64,000 bases of DNA from Palleronia aestuarii (GCF_003253995.1 NZ_QKZL01000010.1:1-64000); one strand, 5' to 3'; positions 18,430 to 29,663 are shown, numbered from the stretch's first letter. A program made the numbers and translations. The notes: generated by a model from the letters alone, not told the origin.

Positions 18430-18894
18430 TCAGGCCAGTCGGTCCTTGACGCGGGGGCCGACCGCGCCGAAATCCATCTGCCCAGCGTGGCGCGACTTCA
18501 GGTCGCTCATGACGCGCCCCATGTCGCGGATCGAACTGGCCGAATTTCGCGCGATGGCCTCGTCGATGGCGCGGTCCGTCTCCGCCTCGCTCAATTGCCG
18601 GGGCAGAAACTCCGTGATGATCTCGATTTCCTCGCGTTCGCGGTCGGCGAGCTCGAGCCGCCCCCCCTCCTCGTAGGCTCGGACGCTTTCCTGACGCTGC
18701 TTGACCATGCGGCCGAGGATCTGGCGCACGGCCTCGTCGCTGACCCCGCCCGGGGCGTCATCCTCGGTCCCCCGCGCCGCGATGTCGCGGTCCTTGATCG
18801 CCGCGTTGATCAGACGGAGTGTGGACAGGCGACCGGCCTGCTTCTCCTTCATCGCGGTCTTGAGGGCGGCGTTAATGCGGTCTCTCGTCTTCAT
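18430..18894 (-). CDS. GatB/YqeY-domain protein
   Basis: This 154-residue protein is the stand-alone YqeY fold related to the tRNA-binding tail of GatB. MKTRDRINAALKTAMKEK and STLRLINAAIKDRDI at the N-terminus and SDEAVRQILGRMVKQRQESVRAYEEGGR are family blocks. The end, SDLKSRHAGQMDFGAVGPRVKDRL, is the conserved C-terminal segment. A role in tRNA-dependent amidation or protein quality control is suspected for the family but not settled. The ATG at 18894 is the family start. The gene is divergent from carA. Confidence 0.88.
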   Translation of the reverse strand: MKTRDRINAALKTAMKEKQAGRLSTLRLINAAIKDRDIAARGTEDDAPGGVSDEAVRQILGRMVKQRQESVRAYEEGGRLELADREREEIEIITEFLPRQLSEAETDRAIDEAIARNSASSIRDMGRVMSDLKSRHAGQMDFGAVGPRVKDRLA

Positions 18895-18965
18895 GGGATC
18901 GATCCGAACCTGAAAAGAGCTTCGGGATACTGCGAAACGGCCAGCCACGCAACGCGGAGCAGGGC

Positions 18966-18992
18966 TTGACCGGCCCTGCCGCCCTCCATAGG
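18966..18992 (+). promoter_or_regulatory. Candidate promoter for carA
   Basis: TTGACC at 18966-18971 and CATAGG at 18987-18992 are 15 bases apart, about 45 bases before the carA start. The CTTGAC plus ATAGG pattern resembles housekeeping promoters in this bacterial group. The spacing is shorter than the ideal 17 bases. Confidence 0.4.
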
Positions 18993-19036
18993 TTGCCGCA
19001 GATTTGCCCGCCCCCTCGAGACAGGAGAGCTGCCCG

Positions 19037-20185
19037 ATGCCGCGCCCGACGCCAACCGCATGTCTTGCCCTTGCCGACGGGACGATCTTCTACGGCCGCG
19101 GCTTCGGTGCCACGGGCGACACGACCGCGGAGCTTTGTTTCAACACCGCGATGACCGGCTATCAGGAGATCATGACCGATCCGTCCTATGCCGGGCAGAT
19201 CGTGACCTTCACCTTTCCCCATATCGGCAATACCGGCGTCACGCCCGAGGACGACGAGACCGCCTCGCCGTTTGCGGACGGAATGGTGGTCAAATGGGAC
19301 CCGACGGAGCCCAGCAACTGGCGGGCAACGGATCGGCTGGGCGCCTGGCTCGAGCGGCATGGCCGGATCGGGATCGGGGGGATCGACACGCGGCGGCTGA
19401 CCCGCGCGATCCGGCAGCAGGGGGCGCCGCATGTCGCCCTGTCGCACGACCCCGAGGGACGTTTCGACATCGGCAAGCTCGTCGCCGCCGCGCGGGGGTT
19501 CGACGGTCTCGTCGGGCGCGATCTCGCGCGCGACGTGACCTGCGCGCAATCCTATCGCTGGGACGAGATGCGGTGGGCCTGGCCCGATGGTTTCGTCCGC
19601 CGCGAAGCGCCGGGGCGCCGGGTCGTGGCGATCGATTACGGCGCCAAGCGCAATATCCTGCGCTGCCTCGCCTCCGCGGGCTGCGACGTGACCGTCCTGC
19701 CGGCGACGACGACGGCGGACGAAGTGATGGCCCACGATCCGCAAGGCCTGTTCCTGTCGAACGGCCCGGGCGACCCGGCGGCGACCGGTACCTACGCGGT
19801 CCCGATGCTGCAGGAGATCATGCAGGCCACGTCGATGCCGATTTTCGGTATCTGTCTCGGCCATCAGCTCCTTGCCCTCGCGCTCGGGGCGGAGACGATC
19901 AAGATGAGCCACGGACATCACGGCGCGAACCACCCGGTGAAAGACGTCGAGACGGGAAAGGTCGAGATCACCTCGATGAATCACGGCTTCACCGTCGACA
20001 GCCAGTCGCTGCCCGACCGCGTGATGGAGACGCATATCTCGCTTTTCGACGGTTCGAATTGCGGTATCCGCCTTGCCGACCGTCCGATCTGGTCGGTCCA
20101 GCATCACCCGGAGGCCAGCCCGGGACCACAGGACAGTTTCTACCTCTTCGAGCGCTTCTCCCGCGCGATGGATGCCGCCACGTAA
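19037..20185 (+). CDS. carA: Carbamoyl-phosphate synthase small subunit (glutaminase)
   Basis: CarA releases ammonia from glutamine and channels it to CarB to make carbamoyl phosphate for arginine and pyrimidine synthesis. The class I glutamine amidotransferase triad is complete: Cys in FGICLGHQLLA (about 280) and His and Glu in QHHPEASPG (about 360). The N-terminal CPSase domain starts LALADGTIFYGRGFG. The start at 19037 has GGAGAG 7-8 bases upstream and gives 382 residues, the normal length. carB is not in the window. Confidence 0.96.
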   Translation: MPRPTPTACLALADGTIFYGRGFGATGDTTAELCFNTAMTGYQEIMTDPSYAGQIVTFTFPHIGNTGVTPEDDETASPFADGMVVKWDPTEPSNWRATDRLGAWLERHGRIGIGGIDTRRLTRAIRQQGAPHVALSHDPEGRFDIGKLVAAARGFDGLVGRDLARDVTCAQSYRWDEMRWAWPDGFVRREAPGRRVVAIDYGAKRNILRCLASAGCDVTVLPATTTADEVMAHDPQGLFLSNGPGDPAATGTYAVPMLQEIMQATSMPIFGICLGHQLLALALGAETIKMSHGHHGANHPVKDVETGKVEITSMNHGFTVDSQSLPDRVMETHISLFDGSNCGIRLADRPIWSVQHHPEASPGPQDSFYLFERFSRAMDAAT

Positions 20186-20259
20186 GAGGCGGGGCTTAAG
20201 AGCCGGTTAAGCGAATCGCGCGAGTTTGACGGAACCGTACCTCTGAGGTTCCGTTCGAC

Positions 20260-22131
20260 GTGCCGCAGCCGATATTCCTCGCCGCAATTCCCCATGATGC
20301 GTCCCGCGCCGCGCGTCCGAGGATCGGGGATCAGCTCGTCGAGGCGGGTGATATCGATAACGACACGCTCGACTGGGCCCTGATGCGCCAACGCGGCAGC
20401 CTCGCGACCTTCGGCGAGATACTCGAGCGCAACGGACATATCACGGAGGAGCGGCTCTACGCGATGCTTGCGGAGCAGTTCCAGACAGAGCTTGTCAGAT
20501 TTCCCGGGGAACGGATCGCGCCCGACCTCCTCGATCGGCTCGGCCCGTCGCGCTGCGCCACGGATCGGATCGCCCCGCTCGGACGCAGGGGCGGTGTGAC
20601 GCTCGTCGCGACGAGCCGACCCAACCGTTTCGACGGGATCCGTCCCGACCTCGAAGCGGTGCTCGGCCCCGTCGCCATGGTCGTGGCGCTTCAAAGCGAG
20701 CTTGGGGAGGCCTTGTCGCGAATGCGCCGGCATCACCTCGTTCGACAGGCCGAAACGCGAGCACCGGGGCCGCACTCCGCCAGGACCTTGTACGGATCTC
20801 GCCGGTGGACCTTTGCCGCGATCTTCGCGGCGGTCTTCCTCGTTCCGGCGATCATGATGCCGATGGCGACCTTCATGGCGCTGTCGATGGTCGCCTTCGC
20901 CACCCTGATCGTGAACACCGCGCTCCTCGTCGTCGCCACGCATCTCGACCGCGTGAGAGGGCCCGACGAACGCGGTGAGACGATCCCGACCCTGGCGCGC
21001 ATGCCGAAGGTCACGCTGCTGGTCCCGCTCTTTCGCGAAACCGAGATCGCGGGAGACCTGCTCGCGCGCCTCGATCTGCTCGATTATCCGCGAGAATTGC
21101 TCGATATCTGCCTCGTGACGGAGAGTTGCGACCGGGTGACCGCCGCGACGCTCGCCCGGACCACCCTGCCCTCATGGATCCGGATCGTTTCCGTCGCACC
21201 CGGCAGCATCCAGACGAAGCCACGCGCCATGAATTACGCGCTCGATTTCTGCGACGGCTCGATCATCGGAGTCTACGACGCCGAGGATCAGCCGGCCCCG
21301 GATCAAATCCTGCGCGTCGTACGCCATTTCGCGGCCTCGACACCCGAGATCGCGTGTCTTCAGGGACGTCTGAACTTCTACAATGCCCGCGATAGCTGGA
21401 TTTCGCGCTGCTTCTGTATCGAGTACTCGACCTGGTTCTCGATGACGCTGCCCGCGCTTCGCAAGCTCGGCTGGGCGCTGCCCTTGGGTGGGACCACGGT
21501 CTTCTTCCGCCGTGCGGCCCTCGAGGCCGTCGGCGCGTGGGACGCGCACAACGTGACGGAGGATGCCGATCTGGGAATGCGGCTCGCCCGGCACGGATAC
21601 CGGACGGAACTTCTCAATTCCACGACCGAGGAGGAAGCGACGACCTCCGCCTGGAAATGGATCCGCCAGCGTTCCCGGTGGCTCAAGGGCTACGCGATCA
21701 CCTATGCCGTCCATATGCGCAATCCGCTTCAGCTGGCGCGCGACCTGGGACCCTGGGGTTTCGTGGGCTTCCAGGTGCTGTTCCTGTCGAGCCTTCTCAG
21801 CACGCTGCTCGCGCCGATCCTGTGGTCCTTCGCCCTTTTGTCGTTCGACATTCCGCATCCGCTACGAGGCGAGATCCCGGCCAACCTGTCTCTCTGGCTC
21901 ATGGTCGGCATGAGCTTCACGGCGATCTGCAACTGGGCCGCGAGCGCGTCCGCCCTGATCCGAATGGGCAAGCCCGAGCTGATCCCGTGGATCCCGGTCC
22001 AGTATCTCTATTATCCGCTCGCCACCGTCGCGATCCTCAAATCGCTCGTGGAACTGCTCGTCTGCCCGACCTTCTGGGACAAGACGGAACATGGCGTCTC
22101 GAAGCCCGACGCCGTCGCGGGCCGGGCCTAG
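20260..22131 (+). CDS. GT2-family membrane glycosyltransferase with MshEN-like N-terminal domain
   Basis: The 623-residue protein is built like a processive polysaccharide synthase. Residues about 20-90 (IGDQLVEAGDIDNDTLDWAL, HITEERLYAMLAEQFQTELV) form a T2SSE-N/MshEN-type domain, which in other proteins binds c-di-GMP. Two membrane helices follow (about 185-230). The GT-A domain has YDAEDQPAPDQ (metal-binding DxD-like), NVTEDADLGMR (catalytic TED) and QRSRWLKG (QxxRW). The C-terminus has four more helices. The start is GTG at 20260. Similar proteins make cellulose-like or other exopolysaccharides. The substrate is unknown and no partner genes are linked. Confidence 0.8.
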   Translation: MPQPIFLAAIPHDASRAARPRIGDQLVEAGDIDNDTLDWALMRQRGSLATFGEILERNGHITEERLYAMLAEQFQTELVRFPGERIAPDLLDRLGPSRCATDRIAPLGRRGGVTLVATSRPNRFDGIRPDLEAVLGPVAMVVALQSELGEALSRMRRHHLVRQAETRAPGPHSARTLYGSRRWTFAAIFAAVFLVPAIMMPMATFMALSMVAFATLIVNTALLVVATHLDRVRGPDERGETIPTLARMPKVTLLVPLFRETEIAGDLLARLDLLDYPRELLDICLVTESCDRVTAATLARTTLPSWIRIVSVAPGSIQTKPRAMNYALDFCDGSIIGVYDAEDQPAPDQILRVVRHFAASTPEIACLQGRLNFYNARDSWISRCFCIEYSTWFSMTLPALRKLGWALPLGGTTVFFRRAALEAVGAWDAHNVTEDADLGMRLARHGYRTELLNSTTEEEATTSAWKWIRQRSRWLKGYAITYAVHMRNPLQLARDLGPWGFVGFQVLFLSSLLSTLLAPILWSFALLSFDIPHPLRGEIPANLSLWLMVGMSFTAICNWAASASALIRMGKPELIPWIPVQYLYYPLATVAILKSLVELLVCPTFWDKTEHGVSKPDAVAGRA

Positions 22132-22778
22132 AGCCGCGGATCGTTCGCCGAATCGTGCTTCAGGCGCGTCTCGAACGCCTTCGAGATATGCTCCGCCAGT
22201 GCCGCATAGGCGGCATCGCCATCCCCCGCTTCGATCGCCGCGACGATCCGTTCGTGCTCGACCAGGGCATCTGCCCCGCGGCCCTCGATCGCGAGCGACG
22301 TATTGGCCAGAAGCGCCATCGACCTGTGGACGAGGTCGAGTTGCTGGACGAGGTAGCGATTGTGCGAGGCCAGGTGAATCTGCTTATGAAAGCGACGGTT
22401 CGCGCGGTTGAGCGCGGCGGGGTCGCCGAGCCTTTCGTGATCCTCGGCGACCATCTGGCGCAGCACACGCACCTCTTCCGCAGCCGCATGACGCGCCGCG
22501 AGCCGCGCGGCCAACCCCTCGAGCTCGGTACGCACAACGTAGAGCTCGGCCAGCTGGTTGTGATCCAGCGAGGCCACGATCAGGCTGCGACCGTCGCGCA
22601 TAAGCAGCGATTGCGTCTCGAGCCGCTGCAGGGCCTCGCGGACGGGGGTACGAGAGACCCCGAACCGCTCTGCCAGTTCGTTCTCGACCAGCCGGTCGCC
22701 GGGGCGGTAGACGCCGAGGTCGATCGCGTCGAGGATCATCGCATAGGCATCGCGCTGCACCGGTTTCGTGTCCGTCAT
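22128..22778 (-). CDS. GntR-family transcriptional regulator, FCD subfamily (FadR-like)
   Basis: This is a 216-residue DNA-binding regulator. The N-terminal winged helix is typical (YRPGDRLVENELAERFGVSRTPVREALQRLETQSL). The C-terminal all-helical FCD domain carries the metal-binding His set in NRRFHKQIHLASHN, VHRSMALLAN and EHERIVAAIEAGD. FCD proteins usually sense small organic acids. The start at 22778 has GGAGACC 6-7 bases upstream. It is divergent from the UbiH-like gene, and an inverted repeat lies in the 125-base gap. The motif TGGTATACCA found near 51.5 and 57.9 kb is not present here. Its stop overlaps that of the glycosyltransferase gene. Confidence 0.9.
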   Translation of the reverse strand: MTDTKPVQRDAYAMILDAIDLGVYRPGDRLVENELAERFGVSRTPVREALQRLETQSLLMRDGRSLIVASLDHNQLAELYVVRTELEGLAARLAARHAAAEEVRVLRQMVAEDHERLGDPAALNRANRRFHKQIHLASHNRYLVQQLDLVHRSMALLANTSLAIEGRGADALVEHERIVAAIEAGDGDAAYAALAEHISKAFETRLKHDSANDPRL

Positions 22779-22809
22779 GACGGGTCTCCGTTCGGATCGG
22801 GCGATCCTA

Positions 22810-22841
22810 GACCGCGGGGCCGCAAGGGGAAACCCGCGGTC
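22810..22841. repeat. 9-bp perfect inverted repeat between the GntR regulator and the UbiH-like gene
   Basis: GACCGCGGG at 22810-22818 and CCCGCGGTC at 22833-22841 are exact complements with a 14-base spacer. It lies in the shared upstream region of two divergent genes. It could be an operator for the adjacent regulator or an mRNA hairpin in a leader. Confidence 0.4.
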
Positions 22842-22903
22842 CGGCGCGCGGAGCTGCATGCGTGCCCGTTCCCTTCCGCGGCCGGACACCTAGATTGCTC
22901 CTC

Positions 22904-24121
22904 ATGGAACGACAACGCATCGAGACGGAAACAGATATCGTGATCTCCGGCGCCGGGATCGCCGGGATGGTGCTCGCGGCGCTTCTGGCCCGCCGCGGCT
23001 GGCGCGTCGTGATCTGCGATCCGGCGCCGCCGCCCGAAGCCGCCGATGCCGCGGGGTCCGACCTGCGCTCGACGGCCTATCTCGCCCCCTCCGTGGAGCT
23101 CTTGAAGACCGCCGGTCTCTGGACGGCGCTGTCCCCCCATGCCACCGATCTGGGCGCCCTGCGGGTGGTCGATACGAAGGGCTGGCCGCCACGGCTGACC
23201 GAAGAGCGGACATTCCGGCCCAACGAACTCGATCTCGAGGCGTTCGGAAAGAACGTGCCGAACTGGCGCGCGCGCCATCTCATCGCCCAGACATTGGAGC
23301 GTGATGACAGGATCGACCTACGTCTCGGGGTGGGCTTTGCCTCCATGCTCGCCCGCGACGACGCCGTGCTCGTCCGCCTGAGCGACGGGTCCCGAATCCG
23401 CGCCCGGCTTCTGGTCGGTGCGGATGGCCGGGCCTCGCCGGTGCGGGACGCCGCCGGGATCGACGCCACGATCCGGCGTTACGGTCAGAAGGCGTTCGCC
23501 TTCGCCGTCCGTCACGACCGGCCCCACGAGAACGTCTCGACCGAGATCTACAATGCGGGCGGGGCCTTCACGACCGTGCCGCTCGCCGATCACGAGGGCG
23601 GCCCGGCCTCCGCCATCGTCTGGATGAACGACGGGCGGCGCGGCCTCGACCTCATGGAGATGGGAGAAGAGGATTTCGCGCGGGAGCTGAACCTGCGTGC
23701 CCTCGGGCTTCTCGGGCGGATGACGAAGATCACGGAGATCCGGCTCTGGCCGGTCATAACGCAGACCGCGCGCCGGCTCACCGCCCGACGCGTCGCGCTG
23801 GTGGCGGAGGCGGCGCATGTCCTCCCGCCCATTGGGGCGCAGGGGCTCAACACGTCGCTCGCCGACATCGCCGCGCTCGATGCCGCCCTGGCGGACGGCG
23901 ATCCCGGTGCGCCGCAGGGCCTCGACCGCTACGCAGCCGCACGCGAGCGGGACGTGGCGGTGCGGGCGCGGGTGATCGACGCCTTCAACCGTATCTGCCA
24001 ATCCGACGGGGAAGCTCTGCAATCGCTGCGGCTGACGGGATTGCGCGCGGTCCACGACATCGCTCCGATCCGGCGCCGTGTGATGGGCGCGGGTCTTCGC
24101 CCCATGGGGACGGCACTCTAG
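22904..24121 (+). CDS. FAD-dependent hydroxylase, UbiH/UbiF/COQ6 family
   Basis: This is a 405-residue flavoprotein monooxygenase of the ubiquinone-hydroxylase type. The N-terminal Rossmann motif is VISGAGIAGMVLAALLARRG. The central DG motif is LLVGADGRASPVRDAAGI, and the C-terminal GD-like motif is degenerate (RVALVAEAAHVLPPIGAQGLNTSLAD, with Glu-Ala in place of Gly-Asp). It probably hydroxylates a ring position of the ubiquinone precursor. Which position cannot be read from sequence. The ATG at 22904 gives the usual N-terminus. Its TAG overlaps the stop of the facing Lrp-family gene. Confidence 0.87.
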   Translation: MERQRIETETDIVISGAGIAGMVLAALLARRGWRVVICDPAPPPEAADAAGSDLRSTAYLAPSVELLKTAGLWTALSPHATDLGALRVVDTKGWPPRLTEERTFRPNELDLEAFGKNVPNWRARHLIAQTLERDDRIDLRLGVGFASMLARDDAVLVRLSDGSRIRARLLVGADGRASPVRDAAGIDATIRRYGQKAFAFAVRHDRPHENVSTEIYNAGGAFTTVPLADHEGGPASAIVWMNDGRRGLDLMEMGEEDFARELNLRALGLLGRMTKITEIRLWPVITQTARRLTARRVALVAEAAHVLPPIGAQGLNTSLADIAALDAALADGDPGAPQGLDRYAAARERDVAVRARVIDAFNRICQSDGEALQSLRLTGLRAVHDIAPIRRRVMGAGLRPMGTAL

Positions 24122-24569
24122 AGCGGTCCGGGGCGACGTTCCTCGCTGAGGAGCACGTTCGCCTCGACGTTGCCGACCCCCGGTAGCGCAAGGATGCGGC
24201 GACGCAGGACACGTTCGAAATCGGCGAGGTCACGCGCGATGACGCGGAGACGGTAATCGTAGAGACCAAGGACGTGCTCGACCGTCTGCACCTCCGGGAT
24301 GGCGGTGATCGCTCGCTCGAAATCGGTCAGGCTGACGCGACCACGGGTCGCGAGCTTCACGCCGAGAAAGACCGTTACACCGAAGCCCAGTGCCTCGAGA
24401 TCGAGATCGAGACGGCGGCCCGCGAGAATCCCCGCCTCCTCGAGCCGCCGCACGCGCCGCCACGTCACCGGCTGGCTCAACCCGATCCGCGCCGCGAGGG
24501 CAGGTGAGGACAGCGTTGCATCCTCCACGAGAGCGTGCAGGATCGCGCGGTCTTGCGCATCGAGCTCGA

Positions 24570-24573
<4 letters not shown>
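24118..24573 (-). CDS. Lrp/AsnC-family transcriptional regulator (downstream of a pair)
   Basis: This is a 151-residue regulator with an N-terminal helix-turn-helix (LDAQDRAILHALVEDATLSSPALAARIGLSQPVTWRRVRRLEEAGIL) and a C-terminal RAM ligand-binding domain (VQTVEHVLGLYDYRLRVIA). It starts at GTG 24573, which overlaps the stop of the upstream Lrp gene (GTGA), so the two are translationally coupled. Lrp proteins form multimers that respond to amino acids. Their location divergent from ilvC suggests branched-chain amino acid control, which is inference. Confidence 0.92.
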
Positions 24574-26179
<1,606 letters not shown>

Positions 26180-26201
26180 GCCGTTAAGACGGACGCCCGG
26201 C

Positions 26202-26333
26202 GTACACAGGACGTACACCGGGCGTACATTTCCCGTACACGGAACGTGCAGCCGGCGTACAGCTCACGCGCAGCAGCTGTGCCGACATCGTATGCCGGAC
26301 GTACACGGGATGTGCGGACATCGTACACGGGAC
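26202..26333. repeat. Tandem array of twelve 11-bp units, consensus GTACACnGGAC
   Basis: Between the convergent genes ilvC and glmM the sequence divides exactly into twelve consecutive 11-bp units, starting at 26202, 26213, 26224 and so on to 26323. Full or near-full copies are GTACACAGGAC, GTACACCGGGC, GTACACGGAAC, GTACACGGGAT and GTACACGGGAC. Central units such as GCGCAGCAGCT are worn. Position 1 is G in all twelve, position 2 is T in eleven, and position 11 is C in ten. One unit per helical turn would put each GTAC on the same DNA face. Because 11 is not a multiple of three, the array also reads as an 11-residue repeat where open, but no gene is supported. Confidence 0.9.
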
Positions 26334-26374
26334 GCAGGACCGTCCCGCCGAACCGGGGACGGCGCGCGCCCGGT

Positions 26375-27718
26375 TCAGGCCACCCGGGCGATCCGGTCGG
26401 CGAGCCCGTCCACGACCTCGCTCAGCAGGTCGGCATCCTCGCATTCGGCCATGACGCGGATCAGCGGCTCGGTCCCGGACTTGCGGATCAGGAGCCGTCC
26501 CTGCCCGTTCAGACGATCCTCCGCCGCCGTGATCTCCGCCCGCACGTCTGCATCCGCAAGCGGGTCGGCGCCGGCGGCGTAGCGGACGTTCTTGAGGAGT
26601 TGCGGCACCGTGTCGAACTGCACGCTGAGCTCGGAGGCGCGGCGTCCCGTCTCGATCATCGCGGAGAGAAATTGCAGCCCTGCGACAAGCCCGTCGCCGG
26701 TAGTGGCGTGGTCGGTCATCACGATATGGCCCGATTGCTCGCCACCGAGGTTGAAGCCCCCCGCCCGCATCGCCTCAACAACATAGCGGTCGCCCACGGA
26801 GGTGCGGTGGAGGTGCAGACCGTGACCGTCGAGATACCGCTCGAGCCCGAGGTTACTCATCACGGTCGCAACGAGGGTGCCGCCGTTGAGCCGCCCCGAC
26901 GCCGCCCAGGAGCGGGCGAAGAGCGCCATGATGTGATCGCCATCGGCCACGCGGCCCTTCTCGTCGATGATCATCACACGGTCGGCGTCGCCGTCGAGAC
27001 AGATGCCGAGATCGGCACCCTCGGCCACGACACGCTCTGCCGCCGCCTGCGGGCAGGTCGAGCCGCAGCCGTCGTTGATGTTGGTGCCGTCGGGCGAGAC
27101 GCCCATCGCGACGACTTCGGCGCCGAGCTCCCAGAGCACCTCCGGCGCGACGCGGTGCGCGGCGCCGTTGGCGCAATCGATCACGACCTTCACCCCGCCG
27201 AGATCCTGGCCCGCCGGAAGGGTGGCCTTGACCCGCTCGGCATACCGGAACCGTCCGTCGTCCACCCGCTTGGCACGACCGATATTCTCGGGCCGTGCGG
27301 GATCGACGCCCGTGCCGACCATCGTCTCGATCTTCTGCTCGGCCTCGTCGGAGAGCTTGAAGCCGTCGGGGCCGAAGAACTTGATACCGTTGTCCTGGTG
27401 CGGATTGTGGCTCGCGGAGATCATGATCCCTGCATCGGCGCGCATCGACTTCGTGAGCATGCCCACCGCGGGCGTCGGGACCGGCCCGAAGAGGAGGACG
27501 TTCATCCCCACGGAGGTCAGACCCGCCGTCATCGCGGTCTCGAACATGTAGCCAGAGAGCCGCGTATCCTTGCCGATCACCACGCGGTGGACGCCCGTCC
27601 CCTCGCGACGGAAATACCGGCCCGCCGCCGCCCCGAGGCGCATGGCGAGTTCCGCCGTCATCGGATGGGTATTGGCCGTGCCGCGGACGCCGTCCGTGCC
27701 GAAGAGGCTGCGGGTCAT
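26375..27718 (-). CDS. glmM: Phosphoglucosamine mutase
   Basis: GlmM interconverts glucosamine-6-phosphate and glucosamine-1-phosphate on the way to UDP-GlcNAc for peptidoglycan and lipopolysaccharide. The phosphoserine loop is [17 protein letters not shown] (about residue 100). The metal-binding loop is [13 protein letters not shown] and the sugar-binding loop is [22 protein letters not shown] binds phosphate at the C-terminus. The length of 447 residues is typical. The start overlaps the folP stop by 4 bases, so folP-glmM form an operon. Confidence 0.97.
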   Translation of the reverse strand: MTRSLFGTDGVRGTANTHPMTAELAMRLGAAAGRYFRREGTGVHRVVIGKDTRLSGYMFETAMTAGLTSVGMNVLLFGPVPTPAVGMLTKSMRADAGIMISASHNPHQDNGIKFFGPDGFKLSDEAEQKIETMVGTGVDPARPENIGRAKRVDDGRFRYAERVKATLPAGQDLGGVKVVIDCANGAAHRVAPEVLWELGAEVVAMGVSPDGTNINDGCGSTCPQAAAERVVAEGADLGICLDGDADRVMIIDEKGRVADGDHIMALFARSWAASGRLNGGTLVATVMSNLGLERYLDGHGLHLHRTSVGDRYVVEAMRAGGFNLGGEQSGHIVMTDHATTGDGLVAGLQFLSAMIETGRRASELSVQFDTVPQLLKNVRYAAGADPLADADVRAEITAAEDRLNGQGRLLIRKSGTEPLIRVMAECEDADLLSEVVDGLADRIARVA

Positions 27719-28725
27719 CTTGCATCTCCCTCCATCGCCGCGCCCCAGAGGGCGAGGGCCTGTCGCGTCTCGGCCATATCATGGACCCTCACGATCTGCA
27801 CGCCCTGGGCTACGGCCGCCAGCGCCACGGCCACGGAACCCGGCATCCTGTCGCGCGGCTCGGGCGCGCCGCCGATCCGTCCGATGAAGGTCTTGCGCGA
27901 GGCGCCGAGGAGGAGCGGGACGCCCAGCGCGTGGAAGAGCGACAGGTTCGCAAGGATCGCGAGGTTGTGCGCCTGGGTCTTGCCGAAGCCGATACCGGGA
28001 TCGGCGACCAGCCGCTCGCGGGGAATACCGGTGGCTTCGGCCGCATCGAGCCGGGAGTCGAGCGCGTCGTAGACGTCGAGCACGACATCCTCGTAGCGCG
28101 GATCCCGTTGCATCACCTGCGGTTCGCCCTGCGCATGCATGAGGCAGATCGCGTGACCCGACGCCGCGGCGGCGGCGGGCATGTCCGGGTCGAACGTCAT
28201 GGCGGACACGTCGTTAAGCATCGTCGCGCCGGCGGCGAAGGCAGCCTGCGCCACCCGCGCCTTCCGCGTGTCGATGGAGATCGGAACGGGGCTTTCGGAG
28301 CGGATCCGCGCGATGACCGGGGCGGTCCGGTCGATCTCGACCGTCTCGTCGACGGTCTCCGCGCCCGGTCGCGTGCTCTCTCCGCCGATGTCGAGGATGT
28401 CGGCCCCCTCGGCCACAAGGCGCCGCGCGTGATCCGAGGCGGCCTCCCGCGTGTGGTGGAGGCCCCCGTCGGAAAAGCTGTCGGGCGTAGCGTTGAGGAT
28501 CGCCATGATCCGCGGACGGTCGAGGCCGAGCCCCGCGATGGCGGGGCGCCCGGCGACGAGCCGGTCGCGGATCGCATCCGGAATGTCGGAGGCCGGGACG
28601 ATCCGAGGCGCGCCCGACCGCGAGAGTTGCGCTGCGTGCGTGAACCAGGCCCAGCCCCCGGCCAGGCTCAGCGCCTCCGTCGGGCGGTGGGGGCCGATCT
28701 GTGGCAAAGGGCGGAAATAACTCAC
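27715..28725 (-). CDS. folP: Dihydropteroate synthase
   Basis: FolP joins p-aminobenzoate to the pterin diphosphate in folate synthesis. The core blocks are [16 protein letters not shown] (about 75), [15 protein letters not shown] and [44 protein letters not shown] and [11 protein letters not shown] follow. The start is a GTG with no strong ribosome binding site. The protein is 336 residues, with about 70 extra N-terminal residues ahead of the TIM barrel, a form seen in alphaproteobacteria. It precedes glmM with overlapping codons. Confidence 0.95.
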   Translation of the reverse strand: MSYFRPLPQIGPHRPTEALSLAGGWAWFTHAAQLSRSGAPRIVPASDIPDAIRDRLVAGRPAIAGLGLDRPRIMAILNATPDSFSDGGLHHTREAASDHARRLVAEGADILDIGGESTRPGAETVDETVEIDRTAPVIARIRSESPVPISIDTRKARVAQAAFAAGATMLNDVSAMTFDPDMPAAAAASGHAICLMHAQGEPQVMQRDPRYEDVVLDVYDALDSRLDAAEATGIPRERLVADPGIGFGKTQAHNLAILANLSLFHALGVPLLLGASRKTFIGRIGGAPEPRDRMPGSVAVALAAVAQGVQIVRVHDMAETRQALALWGAAMEGDAR

Positions 28726-28863
28726 GCGAGAACCACGCGTTCACGAGGCGCCGTGGGCGTCATCGGTCTTCGCTGACGATTGAGGTCTCCGGATTCCATC
28801 TTCGCCCCCGCGTTGTCCGCGGCCGCAATACCGGGTTCGCAGGGCGAGCAAAAGGGCGGCGGA

Positions 28864-29532
28864 TCAGCTCTGGGCGTAGAAGTGATGCGCCCCGATGGTG
28901 ACGGTCCGGTCGAAGACCCGCGACCAGTAGGGCGAGACGGCCCGCGTGTGATAGTAGAGCGCGCCTTCGGTCAGCGGGCGCGACCCGCCATCGAGCATCA
29001 GCCGGGCGATCTTGCCGACCTGTCGCCAGGCCCACTTCTCGCGAACATTCTCGGGGATGCCGTCGCAGGTATAGGTGAACTGGCAGGCGAACTTGCGCCC
29101 CGTTCCCTGATTGACCACGCGGCAGACGCTGGACGGAAACCGGGCGGAGTCGACGCGGTTCAGGATCACTTCGGCCACGGCGAAGATGCCACGGATCGAT
29201 TCCCCCCGCGCCTCGAAATAGAGCGCCTCCGTGAGGCAGTTCCACTGCGCGTCGCCCGTGGCCGTGGGCAGGCTGTCGACGAAGGACGCGGAGTAGTCGA
29301 TCCGCTGCGTGGCCCCGAACGGCACGGTGTCGAGCAACATGTCGCTGACGACACCGCCACGCGACGGTTCGATCGACGGCGCGAAAGGTCCGAGAAGGCT
29401 CGCGAGGTTGGGGCCGAGCTGGATCCTCGGATCGTTCTTGAAGCCGATCATCTCGTCGGCATGCACGGCAGGCGACACGAATGCCATGACCAGTGCGCAG
29501 ACGTACAGCGCCTGTTTCAGCAAGATCCGCAT
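28864..29532 (-). CDS. Exported cell wall hydrolase, SleB/CwlJ family (Hydrolase_2)
   Basis: This 222-residue periplasmic protein has a signal peptide (MRILLKQALYVCALVMAFVSPAVHA). The C-terminal half is a SleB-type lytic transglycosylase-like domain: NCLTEALYFEARGES with the catalytic Glu (about residue 105), AVAEVILNRVDS, and CQFTYTCDG. GALYYHTRAVSPYW lies near the end. In non-spore-formers these enzymes cleave peptidoglycan during growth or envelope remodelling. The ATG at 29532 is chosen because it begins the signal peptide. Confidence 0.87.
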   Translation of the reverse strand: MRILLKQALYVCALVMAFVSPAVHADEMIGFKNDPRIQLGPNLASLLGPFAPSIEPSRGGVVSDMLLDTVPFGATQRIDYSASFVDSLPTATGDAQWNCLTEALYFEARGESIRGIFAVAEVILNRVDSARFPSSVCRVVNQGTGRKFACQFTYTCDGIPENVREKWAWRQVGKIARLMLDGGSRPLTEGALYYHTRAVSPYWSRVFDRTVTIGAHHFYAQS

Positions 29533-29663
29533 AGAGCCGGTTCCGTCCTGAGGGAGGCGGATCCCGATCCCCATCGGTCGCCACCTCGGTGCAAGCAACC
29601 AAGGTGCTAACCGACGTTAACGGATCCGACAAACCGTGCGCGGCGCGACCGGCGGGATTTCGC

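Noticed and set aside
26202-26333. CRISPR array or protein-coding repeat at the 11-bp array
   Set aside because: The units are contiguous without spacers and far shorter than CRISPR repeats. The open frames through them have no start signal and lie between two convergent genes.
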